This document shows, in pieces, positions 32,441 through 44,800 of a DNA stretch of 64,000 bases. The notes under the pieces were generated by a model. It saw only the letters and a program-made list of their open reading frames with translations. It made no database searches and had not been told where the DNA came from. Each line of letters starts with the position of its first letter. The first letter of the stretch is position 1. The position numbers and the translations under genes were made by a program. The DNA is from Cranoglanis bouderius (Eukaryota > Chordata > Actinopteri > Siluriformes > Cranoglanididae), in assembly GCA_023630585.1 (NCBI GenBank), contig CM042540.1, positions 27,087,269-27,151,268 on the forward strand. Direction: 5' to 3'.

Positions 32441-34134
32441 TTGATTATTATTGAGCCTGTATAAGGTGTCTTCTAGACATAAATGTTGATGTATCCTAAA
32501 CAATTATTAAATGGGAGTACATTTGAGCCACTATAGCAACTTGATATCAAACGTTTTGATGACAAGTTGATGTCAGATCGTGATTTTCAAATTTAGCTTT
32601 AAAAATATTCAAGCATTCCTTGTTGGATTCGGATCACAGAGTTATATAAAAAGCTGAAAAGAAAACTAATAGCCATTTTATATGGTATGCCTATAACCCA
32701 GTGGGCTGTAGCCAATATGATCTGTTGGTGTACACAATTTATTACCTCCCCCCCCTTTAACCTCCTCTAACCTGTGCACACAACTATAGGACCACAGCTG
32801 AGCAAATATTATTTGGCTGTTGGGCCATTCGTAGTTCAATAATATCTAATAATAATACTACTACTACTAATAATAATAATATCTAATATCTATAAATAAT
32901 ATCTAATAAAATTATATCTATAAATAATATCTTGCCAGCAGAGTAGAGGGGGCTGAGAAATTGTGTTTAGCAAAAGATGGGCCACGGTAAGTAACTGTAC
33001 AACTACAAAATTCACCTTTATGGTCGGTGAACCTGATAAAACGACCAACGAGTGCATGAAGAAGGTCTATAAATAATGTTGTATCTTTGCCTCTCATAAA
33101 AAGGTGATAGTGAATAAATTGATAAAATATCTTTGGGAGGGGGGTCAGATTGTAGCATTTCATTAAGCACAGAAATAATACTTAGGTCATTTTGCACTCT
33201 GTTATTATTAGAGCTGATTACAAGATGAATTCTAATCTAAGGATGGCTGATTCTGAATGTATTTCAGTTCTAAATGCAGAACGGACTCAGACTGGTCTTT
33301 GTTAAAGCCTCCAATTTGGGGTAGCTGCTTGATTTCTTTCATTACATTACATTGAAATGGTTGTGTCAGTCTTTTAATTGTCTTGCATGCAACAGATCAT
33401 GTTTGCATGCTTGGAAACTACACGAAAGACGTTGTGCGTTGATGTTTCGCAGCTGTATAGTCTTCAAACCTCAGAAGAACAATAGATGACTTTCCAGTGG
33501 ACTGCACTTTTTTTTTTTTCTCACCCTTTATGCTCATGAAAGCTGGAAATTTCATATGCATATGCTGGCAGAGAGCTGTCAATCTGGCCATAAATATATT
33601 ATCTACCACTGTGCTATACGAAGACAATATTATTTTTGTCTGACATAATTTTATTCCGATTGATTTCTCTTGTTCGAGTGTGTGGATGTATGCATTGAAG
33701 ACAAAGAGGCAAGTTATAGTAGTGTATGGGTTGCACTTTCAGCGATGTAGCATTGCTTACCTGAGTGTGTTATAGTAATATTTATTTCTCGGCATATTTA
33801 TTTGACCTTTTCTGTATATAGTATGTCACACATGGGATTGTTACGGTGGTTTTTAATATTAATATGATGTAATACTTTGATTTTGCAATGATTTTTCAAG
33901 CACTTCTAGTGTACTGTTCTACTTTGCAAAACCAGACAAAAGAAATGTAGCATATCTGATTGGATTTCTGTCATTTATCTATATCCCTCCCCCCCCCCTT
34001 CTTTTTCTTAAATGAACAGATGTATGTAATGTGCATCTTGGCATCGCATTGCTGTTGTGCGCTGCATGTTGGTGCATGTCTAAGTTGGACATGTTTGTAT
34101 AGCTTCAGCAGTACAGTTCCAGGCTTTCATTTGA

Positions 34135-34140
34135 AATAAA
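34135..34140 (+). terminator. rasgrf2: candidate poly(A) signal, rasgrf2
   Basis: This canonical AATAAA is followed about 25 nt later by a long T-rich tract. It is the best-placed signal downstream of the rasgrf2 stop. Confidence 0.5.
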
Positions 34141-34292
34141 ACTTCATGCTCATTGGGAATCTCGTCTTTTTTTTTTCTTTTTTTTTTTTGTCCTCGATGA
34201 TGGACAGCTACTGCCTCCTAGCGGTTCAAACCAGCATAACCGTGTGCTGAAATAATACCTTAATTCAAGCAACTGTTGTTTGAATGAAGGTA

Positions 34293-34319
34293 TTATACTA
34301 TACTATACTATACTATACA
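34293..34319 (+). repeat. (ACTAT)n short tandem repeat
   Basis: About five units of TACTA. Confidence 0.8.
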
Positions 34320-35129
34320 CTACACATAAAAGCAATACTAAAACGGACAAACACAATGCTACGCCTTTGATGTACCCTGAAGGCGCGCGAGACTTTTGAA
34401 CACACGTGACTGGATGATTCACGCGCGCCGGCTTTAGGTGAAATGTGATTGGACACCCATAAATCCTGAGGCACGTTTCGCTAGAAACAATGCTGGCCCG
34501 AATTCACCACTCTTAACAGAAGGTTTATCAATTGTGAATGTACAGTGTCAAAATAAATCAAATAAAACTAATCTACAGCACCTAGAAAACAGCATTTTCT
34601 CGACTGTCCAACTATAACTCCACTTTAATTTGAAATATAACCTATATTATAAAACATGATATAATTAAAACTCATCAAAACATCGTATTATTATTATTAT
34701 TATTTTTTTTTTTACGTGTGTGAATACATTTAATATCTCATGCTTGAAACATCCATAAGTTATCCAGTATTGGTTATAAAAAATGTAAATGTTTGTGTCC
34801 CACAACATTCAGTCAACCCTATCACCTAAACACATTCACCCCTATAAAACAGTTGGAATATTCCACAGGTCACATGTTCAACAGGAAGTTGCACCGTCTC
34901 AATTTCCTGAAGCTAATAAGGAACATCCCAACATCGTAAGATACAATTATAAAAAAATTAAAAAAATAAACAAACAAACAAATAAATAAATAAATAAAAC
35001 AAGGAGCAAGACTTGAGATGTACCGGACTCATAAATGAAAAATGTTAATTAGGGCTGCAACAAACCAGTAAATATTTCAACACAGGAGCATAAGGATTCT
35101 GTCTTTCTATTTTTTTAATTTATTATTAT

Positions 35130-35956
35130 TTATTTATTTATTTTTTTTAAGTATTTGAAACTCTGAAATGTTTTCACAAACTCACAAAGAAATAAAGTAA
35201 AGGAGGGTTTACATTTCTTCCATTTACATGTGTGAATGTGATGGTTACCCAACAAAATGACCATGTTCACTAGGTCAGAAATGAGGGGATTCGGGTTAAT
35301 CTTGACAAACGAGATATCTTGTAAAACTGAGGGAAGAATAATATTAATTTTCGCTGACAGCCAATAATGGATATCCACACGATATTCAGAGGTAAAATCA
35401 CAGAAATGAAAAAGCTGTTCAAGTGATTCAGGAAAGGAAGAACAGAAGGCACAAGGGTCCGTCTCAAACTGAAATCTTTTCTGTAAAAATTCCCTTACGT
35501 GAGATATCTTATATGGGATTTTGTCATGAGTCTCTTGGGGCAACAGGGTATTTCAAATAAAATGTGAAGGATTTATTGACATTTCCAAGGGCATAGCATT
35601 GAAAATCACCAACAATGATATGCTTAAATGCCCTGTACTGTAGATCAGTTGGTTATTACACTTATTGTCAGAAAGTCCACATTACCTATTTTCAAAGAAG
35701 GCAGATATACAATAGGTTCGGATAAAGACGTTGAAAAACTGCTTTGAATTAGTTTCAGCAAACCAATGGGCACAGTCCTACATATCTTTTTATAGCTTTT
35801 ATTCCTAATTATCACTCCAGATTTATCAGTGAAGTCTAAGAAAATTACCTTCATAATCCAATAAATCATGTACAAAAACAATGCCCTTTTCAAACCAAAG
35901 ACTCTTAATTTCTTTATTTTCCATGATGTTGTGATATTGACTGATGAAGTGGTCAC
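35130..35956 (-). mobile_element. L1/Tx1-like LINE, 3' end
   Basis: On the minus strand two overlapping frames give the end of a reverse-transcriptase ORF: 35645-35956 (SWKIKKLRVFGLKRALF, then MIYWIMKVIFLDF and YKKICRTVPIGLLKLI) and 35130-35543 (CAFCSSFPESLEQLFHFC zinc-binding-like region, then LLGNHHIHTCKWKKCKPSF). The latter is typical of the C-terminus of fish L1/Tx1 elements. The frames are not continuous, so it is a dead 5'-truncated copy. Confidence 0.75.
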
Positions 35957-36892
35957 TTTGGAAGTATGAGCCTGTTACCCAAATTATAGATTATAAACAA
36001 AATTATTATTTAAAGAATATAATAATTTAAAGTAAATCATTAGAATGTCTTTAATGCCTTCATTCCATTAATGCGGATGATAGTTAAGTAAATAGTTTCA
36101 TTTTGCTAATGTGTTAATTAAAAAAAAAAAAAGCCCCATTACTTATTTAAGAGCAAAACTCAGCCATCCATAAAAGCATGTCAGGTCGACTTACTGAACA
36201 GCAACAGTGTGATATATTATTGAAATACTATTTGGGTGTATACAAGTAGCGGCTACGTGTAACTTGAGTAGGCTGTACACAGTAATTTAGGGTTGACTTT
36301 AGCATACCACTGAGATGAAACTTTAGTGCTGTTAACAGGACAGTGTGTTCTGATCTAGTGTCAGTGACATGGCATGTCCCAGTGGCTCTGAAACACTTTC
36401 AGCTTTCCTTTTTTTTTGCCCAGAAATGATCCCAATGACCGCTATCAACCCTCTGCTGGCTATGCTAGTTTTTAATGTAGGCCATATTTCACTGACAGGT
36501 TGACCTTTTTCTCTCTCACTCAGTCTCACTCATTTTCTCCTTCTCCTACTCATTTTTGCTCATCTCTTTGTTTCGTACTGAAGGCAAAAGGAGCTTGGAG
36601 CTTGTCTGGAGCTAAGAGCTTTTACACATCTATCATATACTGTAGAATCTATGTTCCCAATGTTCCTCATCATGCAACATACTAGTAAACATGAACGCAG
36701 CAAAAAGGACAATTCCAACCAGCAGTATGACTGAAAATAACACATTTGTGTACTGTGCTAAATGCTTGAGATACTAGACTGTTAAATCCATGCTACAAAT
36801 CATCCTTGATGTCCTCCCTGGGAACAACTAAAATTGGTATCCAAGATAAAAATGATTTGGATGGAAGTCAGAAAGATGACTGCCAAGGATCA

Positions 36893-37050
36893 ATCATTCG
36901 TTCATCTTTAGCAACCGCTTTATCCTGGTCAACGATGCGGTTGATCCAAAGTCTATCTCGCCAAAACTGGGCTTGAGGCAGGAACAGGAAGGGATGCCAG
37001 TCCATCTCAGGACACCATGCACACACACATTCAAAAGAGTCAATCTAGCA
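36893..37050 (-). repeat. SINE or LINE tail fragment
   Basis: The text TTCATCTTTAGCAACCGCTT followed by TATCCTGGTC, GGGATGCCAGTCCATCTCAG and CACACACACATTCA matches a common fish SINE 3' body in antisense. No tRNA-like head remains. Confidence 0.55.
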
Positions 37051-37533
37051 TAGCCGATCCACATACCAGCATATTTTTAGCAGGTGGGAGGACCACCAAG
37101 GATCAAGAAAAGAAAACGTAATATGTGCAACAGGATGCAAAGGTCAACAAAAGAAACCAAAGCCAAAAAAGAGCTTTCTTCACCAGAGCACTATATAAAA
37201 TATATTCGGTTATGGCAAGAATGTTCACAAATTGTTACAGTACTGTAAGAGTGCCTCACTCTATTAGTCAGGTGACTATAAATTGTGGTGTATGCCAAGA
37301 ATTTCTTCGTCTGGGGATTAATAAAGTATTATCTTATTATCTTATCTTATGAAGATGCACTATCATCACTGATGTTCTGTATAGACCTCAGTCCCCTCAG
37401 CCATATCATCAGTTAGTGTACGGGTAGTGAATTAAACTCCATAAGTCCCAACTTATTATTTTGTTATTCAGCTTAAAGCATAATATCTAGTACTACTATA
37501 AATTATGTAGTAAGTACAGTGAAACAAATAGAA

Positions 37534-38681
37534 TACGGTGCTGTGGTAAGGTATTTGCCCCATCCTGATTTCTTTTGTTTTTGTGTATATCTCATACTGA
37601 ATTGTTTCAGAAATTAAAACAAAATCTAAGATAAAACAAAGGCAACAAACAGAAAATACATTTTTTTAAAGGATAATGTAATTTACTGAAATTTACTGGG
37701 CTTGTGTGAAAATATATTTACTCATGACTAATTCCCCAAATCTATGAAACTGCACTCATAATGGGGTTCAGCTGGACTAGATGCAACCAGGCCTGATTAC
37801 TGCAAACCCTGTTCAATCAAACCAACACTTAAATAGAACTTTTTCAGCAGCATGAAGTTGGTTAAAAGGTCTTATCCAGTAACACACTATGTCAATGTTG
37901 AAAGAAATTCCAGAAATGATGAGGAAGAAGATGATTGAAATACATCAGTCTGGGAAGGGTTACAAAGCTATTTCAAAGGCTCTGGGACTGCAAAGGACCA
38001 CAATGAGAGCCATTATCTCCAAATGGAAAAACTCGGCACAGTAGTGAACCTTCCCAGAAATGGCCGACCTTCCAAACTTCCTCCAAGAGCACAGCAACGA
38101 CTCATCCAGGAAGTCACAAAAGAGCCAAGGACAACATCAAAGGAGCTACAGGCCTCTCTTGCATCAGTGGTGGTCACTGTTCATGACTCCACTATCAGAA
38201 ATACACTGGGCAAAAATGGCATCCATGGAAGAGTGGTGAGGTGAATACCACTGCTAACGCAGAAGAACATTAAGGCTCACCTTATGTGAGCAGGACCTTA
38301 AACGGCCAGTTCATGCTCAAAAACCCTTCAGTGTGGCTGAACTAAAGCAATTCTGCAAAGAAGAGTGGGCCAAAATTCCACCACAGCACTGTATAAGATT
38401 GATCTCCAGTTATCGGAAGAGTTTGGTTGCAGTTATTGCATATAAGGTGGCACAACCAGATTTTAAATTAATTAATTGAATTAATTTCTCCCATGCGTGT
38501 TGGATCACTTTTTTTTTTTTTTTTTGCTTCAATTAAATAAATAAATAAAATAAAACTGTATTGTGTGTTTACTCAGGTTGTCTTTGCTTTGTGTTGTATT
38601 TCGTTTGAAAATCTGAAACTATTTGGTATGAGATATACACAAAAACAGAAAAAATCAGGAAATATTTTTCTCAGCACTGTA
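37534..38681 (+). mobile_element. Tc1-like transposon, copy B (internally deleted)
   Basis: It is the same family and orientation as 17213-18600. It starts CGGTGCTGTGGTAAGGTATT and ends TTTTCTCAGCACTG before a TA. The transposase DNA-binding half is readable at 37890-38244 (NLPRNGRPSKLPPRAQQRLI, TSKELQASLASVVVTVHDST), but the catalytic half is largely deleted. Confidence 0.8.
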
Positions 38682-39649
38682 TGTACCTGTTATAGTTATA
38701 ATGAATGTGAGTCCTGGATGAGCAAAAAAACAGCAGTAATGATAAAAGTGATGGTCACTTCCAAAAGGAAAAAAAAAATTAAGGAGCTAGAGACATATTA
38801 GATATATTAGAGACATATGGGACATATCATCACTATATTTAAACATAAACTAATCACCTAGTGATCTTCTTCTTTTACATCTCAAACCATATTAATTCAA
38901 AAATTAAATTAATGTGTCTTTGGTGCCTACCAAGACTGTGATTTTAGACCTTGAGGTCATGGAGACCCGTTCAAGAAAATCTTAATATGATAGACTGTAG
39001 TGGATGCAGCAGCATGATATATGTGAGAGGGGCAGACAGGGAAGCTTTTCGGAGGGTGGAAAATTACCTTGTGGAGAGCGCACTGTGTGTGTGTACGTGA
39101 CTCTGTGTGTCTGTATCCAGTATGTGTGGAAAGACCATAAGGTTTTGACCAAGCTGAGAAGCAGAAAGCTCAAGGGCAAAGTGTCCTGACAGTAGGGAGG
39201 TGCGTAGGCCCTCGCATGCTGTCAGTAGAAATAGGATTGGCTGCTGGGATGAGCTCTTATTTCCAGAGTGGCCCAGTGTACGCTCACTAGCTGCCTGCTG
39301 GAGCTACCTGCTGGACTGTGTGTGTGTGATTTTAGGACCTTTCCCTTTCTCTCTAAAGGTGAGTACAAGAAATCAAACAGCTTTCATAGCGGGTGACTGG
39401 ATAGTGAATTATTTCATTGGGTTACTTTTATTTTATTTTATTTTTTTGTGGAAAATGTAATATGATTTATAGTTAAGTGTCACTGTGACTGATAGGATGA
39501 GCAGGATAGAAGATTATGGCCACAGTAACCAGTGCATTCGTGTATTTTTTTCTTTCTTTCAGTATTATTGTACATTTCATTTAATAATTTTTTTAATGAT
39601 TTCACCACTGATTACTTTGTGTTAATAAAATACAACTGTACATTCTTCA

Positions 39650-39795
39650 GAAAAGAAATCTTTAAATGATTCTTTAAAGATTCACTGGCTAATTAAGGGT
39701 TCTTATCCTCCTTAAAGGGTTCAATGTGGAACACTTTCTGAAAGAGAAACACTGTTGTAAGGTTCCACAAAGAATTTTTAAGGCTTCCTGCAGAC
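39650..39795. repeat. dispersed repeat copy, inverted relative to 53785-53935
   Basis: The words AGAGAAACACTGTTGTAAGG and TTAAGGGTTCTTATCC have reverse-complement counterparts at 53820-53900 (ACAACACTGTTTCTCT). Ends are undefined. It resembles the GAACC-rich repeat at 11095-11215. Confidence 0.5.
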
Positions 39796-41129
39796 GGACC
39801 CCAGGTATCAAACATATTTTAAAAAAAAAAAAAAAACCACAACAAGTCACATTTTCTCACAGCTGAGAGGAATCCAATCCTTTCTGAACTGTTGGTCTAC
39901 TTCAGTTTTAGACGTCTCAATGCTGTTGGTTAACATTGCAGGTCATGCTCACACCAGGGCCTCTCTCTCCCTCTCGTGTCTGTTTGTAAGCCCCTCTGAC
40001 CGATCTAGAATGTCACTGTAGATCATGTGGTCAGTTGAATTAAAGCCAGCAGGGACTTGGCAGTAATTCCTAATCTACACCTGTTGCTATAATACTGCCT
40101 TCCCTGCTCAGCTCAAGTGTAGGGCAGCACTTGTCTCTCACCAGGATTACTGAAACATTCTGAAGTTTCTATGCTTCTTTCTGAAGCATTTTATAATAAT
40201 GTCATAATCGTGATGTTATTTGTAGATATGCATGCTTGATCATGACTGGGTGCCATCATTTTCTTCAATTTTAAATTATGGTCTTGGTTGGTGTAACATC
40301 TATGTACACCCTGACTTTCATGACAAGTCAAAGCTGTGTGATTTTCTTATGCCAAGCCAAATGGTACAAGACACATAGGCCTGTGAAATTTGTGATGGCA
40401 TACATTATCATGACATGAAATTCAAAGGAACATATGACACAGGAGTAGTTGAGGCCCCCAAAACAGCAAAGAATTTCAATCATATGCATATGAAATGTTT
40501 TATATGTAATTAAAAAAAGAAAAGAAAAACACTGTACAACATATACTGTACATGTGCAGGAATTATACACTGCCTAGCTTTTCGAAAAGCCATGTATGTA
40601 AGTATTTTCTTTTTTCGGATTACAATAACTCAACATATTAACGTCTAACCAGGTTTATGTGTGTGGAAAAAATAGCAAACCAGGGATTCTCAAAATTTTG
40701 TGGAGTCAATGACCCCTTTAAATTCCACAGACCTCTTTAGTACATATTTATTTTATGAACATTCAATATGAACTATTCAAATATTATGCTCATTATTCAA
40801 ATGTGTAGAATATTATTGGAGCATAACGCTTTTCATTCCTGAACCTTCAGCTGACAGAGCACATAAGGTCCAAGTCGACATTATTTATAATCTTACTTGT
40901 TTTTGAGTTATTTAGGTTTGAATGAAGCCCATTCAATTCAACTGACCAGTCAAATGGGTTAGCAACAAAAATCCTCAGTAATAAATGTAATAAATTTGAT
41001 AATGATGGGTTGTGATTTCCACCAAACAAACAAACAAAAAAAAAATCATGTACCCTCTGCCTGTGCTTCATGGTTCACTTTGCAAACCACTGTTGTAAAC
41101 TACAGTATACATTTATTTTAAAAGGCTTT

Positions 41130-41400
41130 CCTTACCAGTCAGGTGTTCCACAAAGATCCTCTGCCACATCTCGTGCTGACCTTTCCAGAGGTTTGCGGAT
41201 CTGGTTGGACACCTCTCTTAAACATTTCGATCCAATTACTCCCAGAGCAGCCCTGTTGGGTTAAGGTTGGCTGACTTGGCTGCCCATTTCATTACAGACA
41301 GCACTACCACCTTCCTCTCCAAAAATCTCTTGCACAGCTTTAAAAAAAAAAAAAAAAAAATACAATATGGCTGGGAATCGTTGACAGGCAGTGTATATTA
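41130..41400. repeat. possible decayed transposon fragment
   Basis: Phrases such as GGTTGGCTGACTTGGCTGCC and TTCATTACAGACAGCACTAC resemble the antisense of a Tc1-like transposase tail, followed by a 19-nt A-run. The call rests on resemblance only. Confidence 0.3.
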
Positions 41401-41661
41401 GAGTTGCCATTCCAATTATCTAGCTACACTCTAGCATCCTGAAGGACTTCCTCAGTTTGTCCATCTAAAAGATCCTAAGTTAAGTTAACCTCTACAATAG
41501 AGAGTTTCCTTATCAATAAAATGAAAAGGAAGCTTCAGGAAGCTAAAAACTATTCATTATCAGAAGAACTCAGAGGACTTACATTGTCTTTGTTAAGGAC
41601 ATGTTATAAGGGATACTAATGTCCTTAGTACAAGACAATCATTTCTGTGCACTTCCCCCAG

Positions 41662-41693
41662 GTTAGAGTTGACAGGACATCTGGGCAGTAAAG
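41662..41693 (+). other. ckmt2: ckmt2 5'UTR part of first coding exon
   Basis: The acceptor CTTCCCCCAG ends at 41661, 32 nt before the ATG. Creatine kinase genes usually carry a non-coding first exon, so this is likely the spliced leader boundary. A stop (TAA) lies in the leader just before AAGATGG. Confidence 0.55.
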
Positions 41694-41839
41694 ATGGCTA
41701 GCACCTTCACTCGAATGCTATCCACCCGTACCACGGCTATGCTTATGGCTAGCGTGGGCGCAGGCACCCTGGCATCCGGATATCTGATGAATGAATCTGG
41801 TGTCTCTGCTGCTGAGAGGAAGAAGCTTTATCCACCCAG
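41694..41839 (+). CDS. ckmt2: ckmt2 first coding exon: transit peptide
   Basis: The exon starts at ATG in AAAGATGGC, encodes the mitochondrial presequence, and ends KKLYPP plus a split Ser (AG|C). The donor is GTGAGG. The presequence has basic residues at 7 and 12 and no acidic residue until position 34, as expected for import. Confidence 0.93.
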
Positions 41840-44800
41840 GTGAGGGGTTTATAACTGGCGTCTTTACTTACATATAAAATTATTTTCAAAATTAAGGGCA
41901 ACTACAAATATAACTCAACCACTCAGATGCTAGAAATTAACCCCGTAGACGAAAACCTTGACAAATTATATTCCAGTTATTCCGAACTACATAGCCTGTA
42001 ATTCCAAGATCAAACTAGTTTCATTGATGAAGGCTGTTGACATAAAATTAGGTAAATCATGCCCTTTCACCTCGGCCTATGACCACTGTGTGAAATGGTC
42101 AGCTTATATATTCACTTATATATAACTAACCCCTAACTTGTCCCCTGGTCGTCGTCCCCTTAAAACGAACAAATAAATAAATAAATCTGCGCTTACACTG
42201 GCGCTTACACCTCTGCTCTGTGCACTTCTTCTCTGCTTGATGTATCGCTTTGTTTGTATTTCCTCATTTGTAATTCAGTTTGTATAAGAGCGTCTGCTAA
42301 ATGAATAACTGTTAATGTAAATGTCATGAATGTCCTGAGGAACTTTGACACACTTGGATTATGATTGTGGGTGTTATAGGTCACTGCTACTGAAAGAAAG
42401 TCACACTCTGCTCCGCTGTTCCTGCCAAACTTTACATGCACGGAAATATGATCCTATTTGAGGAGGCCTGAAACTACATGCGCTGTGTGCTCCACATACA
42501 CACTGTACTCGATGATAAGAATTAAATCAAAAGTGTTGGTTGTGTTTTTGGTTGCAGTCCATATTTGGTTTATTAATTCATTATTCCATCTGAAATAATG
42601 CCATGTTACTTAAATACTGTGTAAAACTGCAACAATGATTGCTCTGTCTCTAGCCGGCCATCAGATGTATTCATGAAGGGTTTTGTGTATATGTTGCATA
42701 GCGCCGATTACCCAGATCTGCGCAAACACAACAACTGCATGGCATCTGCTTTGACCCCTGCCATCTATGCTCGGCTGAGGGACAAGCTCACTCCAAACAA
42801 CTGGACGCTGGACCAGTGCATTCAGACTGGGGTGGACAACCCTGGGCACCCCTTCATCAAAACTGTAGGCATGGTGGCAGGTGACGAGGAGAGCTATGAG
42901 GTGTGTTAGCTATGTACTGCAAACTTGGCATGTTAGCATGATTCTAATTGTTTTGTTTTTTTTTTCTCCCAGATCGGATATTTCTGTATAGTAATAAGCT
43001 TGGGGCTTAGCTGCTTGTAGTAAGCCTATTTTTGACCTGTGTTAATAAATGGTGTTGTAATCCTCAGGTGTTTGCTGACCTTTTTGACCCAGTCATCAAG
43101 GAAAGGCACAATGGCTACGACCCCAAGACCATGAAGCACCCAACAGATCTTGATAGTTCAAAGGTAGAAGATACTCGTCTCTGAGTTTAGAGGCTAAAAG
43201 AATCATTACTTCGATTTGACAGTGTGAATTCTGACTGTAATACACAATGTCACTGTCTGGTGCAGATCACCTCTGGGATATTTGATAACAACTATGTGCT
43301 GTCGTCCCGTGTGCGTACTGGCCGCAGTATCCGTGGCCTCAGTCTGCCTCCAGCCAGCACACGTTCTGAACGACGTGAGGTGGAAAGAGTGGTCGTCCAG
43401 GCTTTGTCTGGACTGAAAGGAGATCTTACAGGGAAATACTACAGTCTGACTGAGATGTCTGAAAAGGACCAGCAACAACTTATTGATGTAAGCCATTACA
43501 AGATCAGTTGAACGTAGCATATACAGACATCCTTCATCATCCTTCATTAACATAATAATAAGAAAAGCTTTTTGAAATCATATCAATACAACCAGCAAGT
43601 TAATTCAAGCAATCTTAAATTATTGCAATCCAAAGCCAGATCTCTTTCTAAATATTAATGTCCTTCATGAAGTTTTCCATACTCTCTAACACAAACATTG
43701 CTGCTCTTGTCACATGCTGGTTCATCTCAGGAGCACTTTCTTTTTGATAAGCCAGTGTCTCCTCTCCTCACTGCAGCTGGTATGGCCAGAGACTGGCCTG
43801 ATTCTCGAGGCATTTGGTAAGGTGTAGGAATAGTTATTGGTGGTTAATGTGTAGTAACAGTAGTCTGTAGTACACCGCTTTATAGGCTGAGATTGTAATG
43901 TAGACTTTGCTGAAATATTACAAGATTATCACGAGAGACTTGACCATAGAGCTCAGAGATCAGCTGGCTGTGGGATATTAATTAAGGAATAAAACACGAT
44001 GGTGTGTACTGTTATAAGGAATTAATCAATAATGGAGTGGTGGGATGTGGTCCGACACACAGAGGATTTACTGTTACCACCCCGAAGTTGGCTACATTAG
44101 AGTAACGGTATGTCCCGAAGTGCTTTATTCCTATTATACCACAGCGATTTCCAATGATTGCATGTTTTTACGCATTACAGAACGATGTCATACCTTTTCT
44201 TTATTTAGTTACATTTAATGTTGTGAAACGTGCACAAAACAAATTCATTCCTGTTATCATTTATATTATAGCATCTATAAACAGTCATTTCCTCACTAGC
44301 CTTTTATTCTTCTCTCTCTTGAAGTTAATGAAACAAAAAAAAATAAAATGCGACCACAAAGGACTCCTTCAAGAAACTTAAAGTTATAGCTTTACCTCTG
44401 ACTGTTACAAAGCACTGGCACTGGAGACTCCTTCCAAAAATGCTCCTTACAGGAAACTTCACCATATTAACAATTGCATACATTATTTTTTAAATATCTG
44501 GAACATCCTTGTGTAAGTTGTTACTGTAGAAAAGACATCGTATTAGGACGAGCACATTAATATACGGTACGCCATGCAGTTGGAATTACTGCCTGAGCTG
44601 CTGTTAAAGAACATTCATCAAAACCTTCTTCTGTGCTGTGGTATAATTAGGAGACCTTCTGCAGTTTTTGTGACCCTGCTCTTTTTTGTTCAACCCCTTC
44701 CTCATCTTTGTTCCTAATTGGTCTGTTCGTCCCAGGATCACTTCCTATTTGACAAGCCTGTCTCACCCTTGCTGACTTGTGCAGGGATGGCTCGTGATTG

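Larger units (their letters stand above)
30230..34165 (+). other. rasgrf2: probable rasgrf2 3'UTR
   Basis: From the stop codon there is no further coding sequence to an AATAAA at 34135-34140, followed by a T-rich stretch suited to a downstream element. The length (about 3.9 kb) is similar to the long mammalian RASGRF2 3'UTR as I remember it. It contains an entire decayed Tc1-like element at 30950-32440. An earlier AATAAA at about 30929 could give a short 3'UTR lacking the element. The extent is inferred, not shown. Confidence 0.5.
34166..39290. other. intergenic, rasgrf2 to ckmt2 (left part)
   Basis: No host gene is recognised. The region contains an L1/Tx1-like LINE tail (35130-35956), a SINE tail fragment (36893-37050) and a Tc1-like copy (37534-38681). 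At 34384-34440 there is a short GC-rich patch with ACACGTGACTGG and CACGCGCGCCGG that is promoter-like in composition, but nothing transcribed is visible next to it. Confidence 0.5.

Noticed and set aside
34384..34440. GC-rich patch with CACGTG and CGCGCGCC as a possible promoter
   Set aside because: No exon, donor site or coding sequence is associated on either strand; it may only be local composition.
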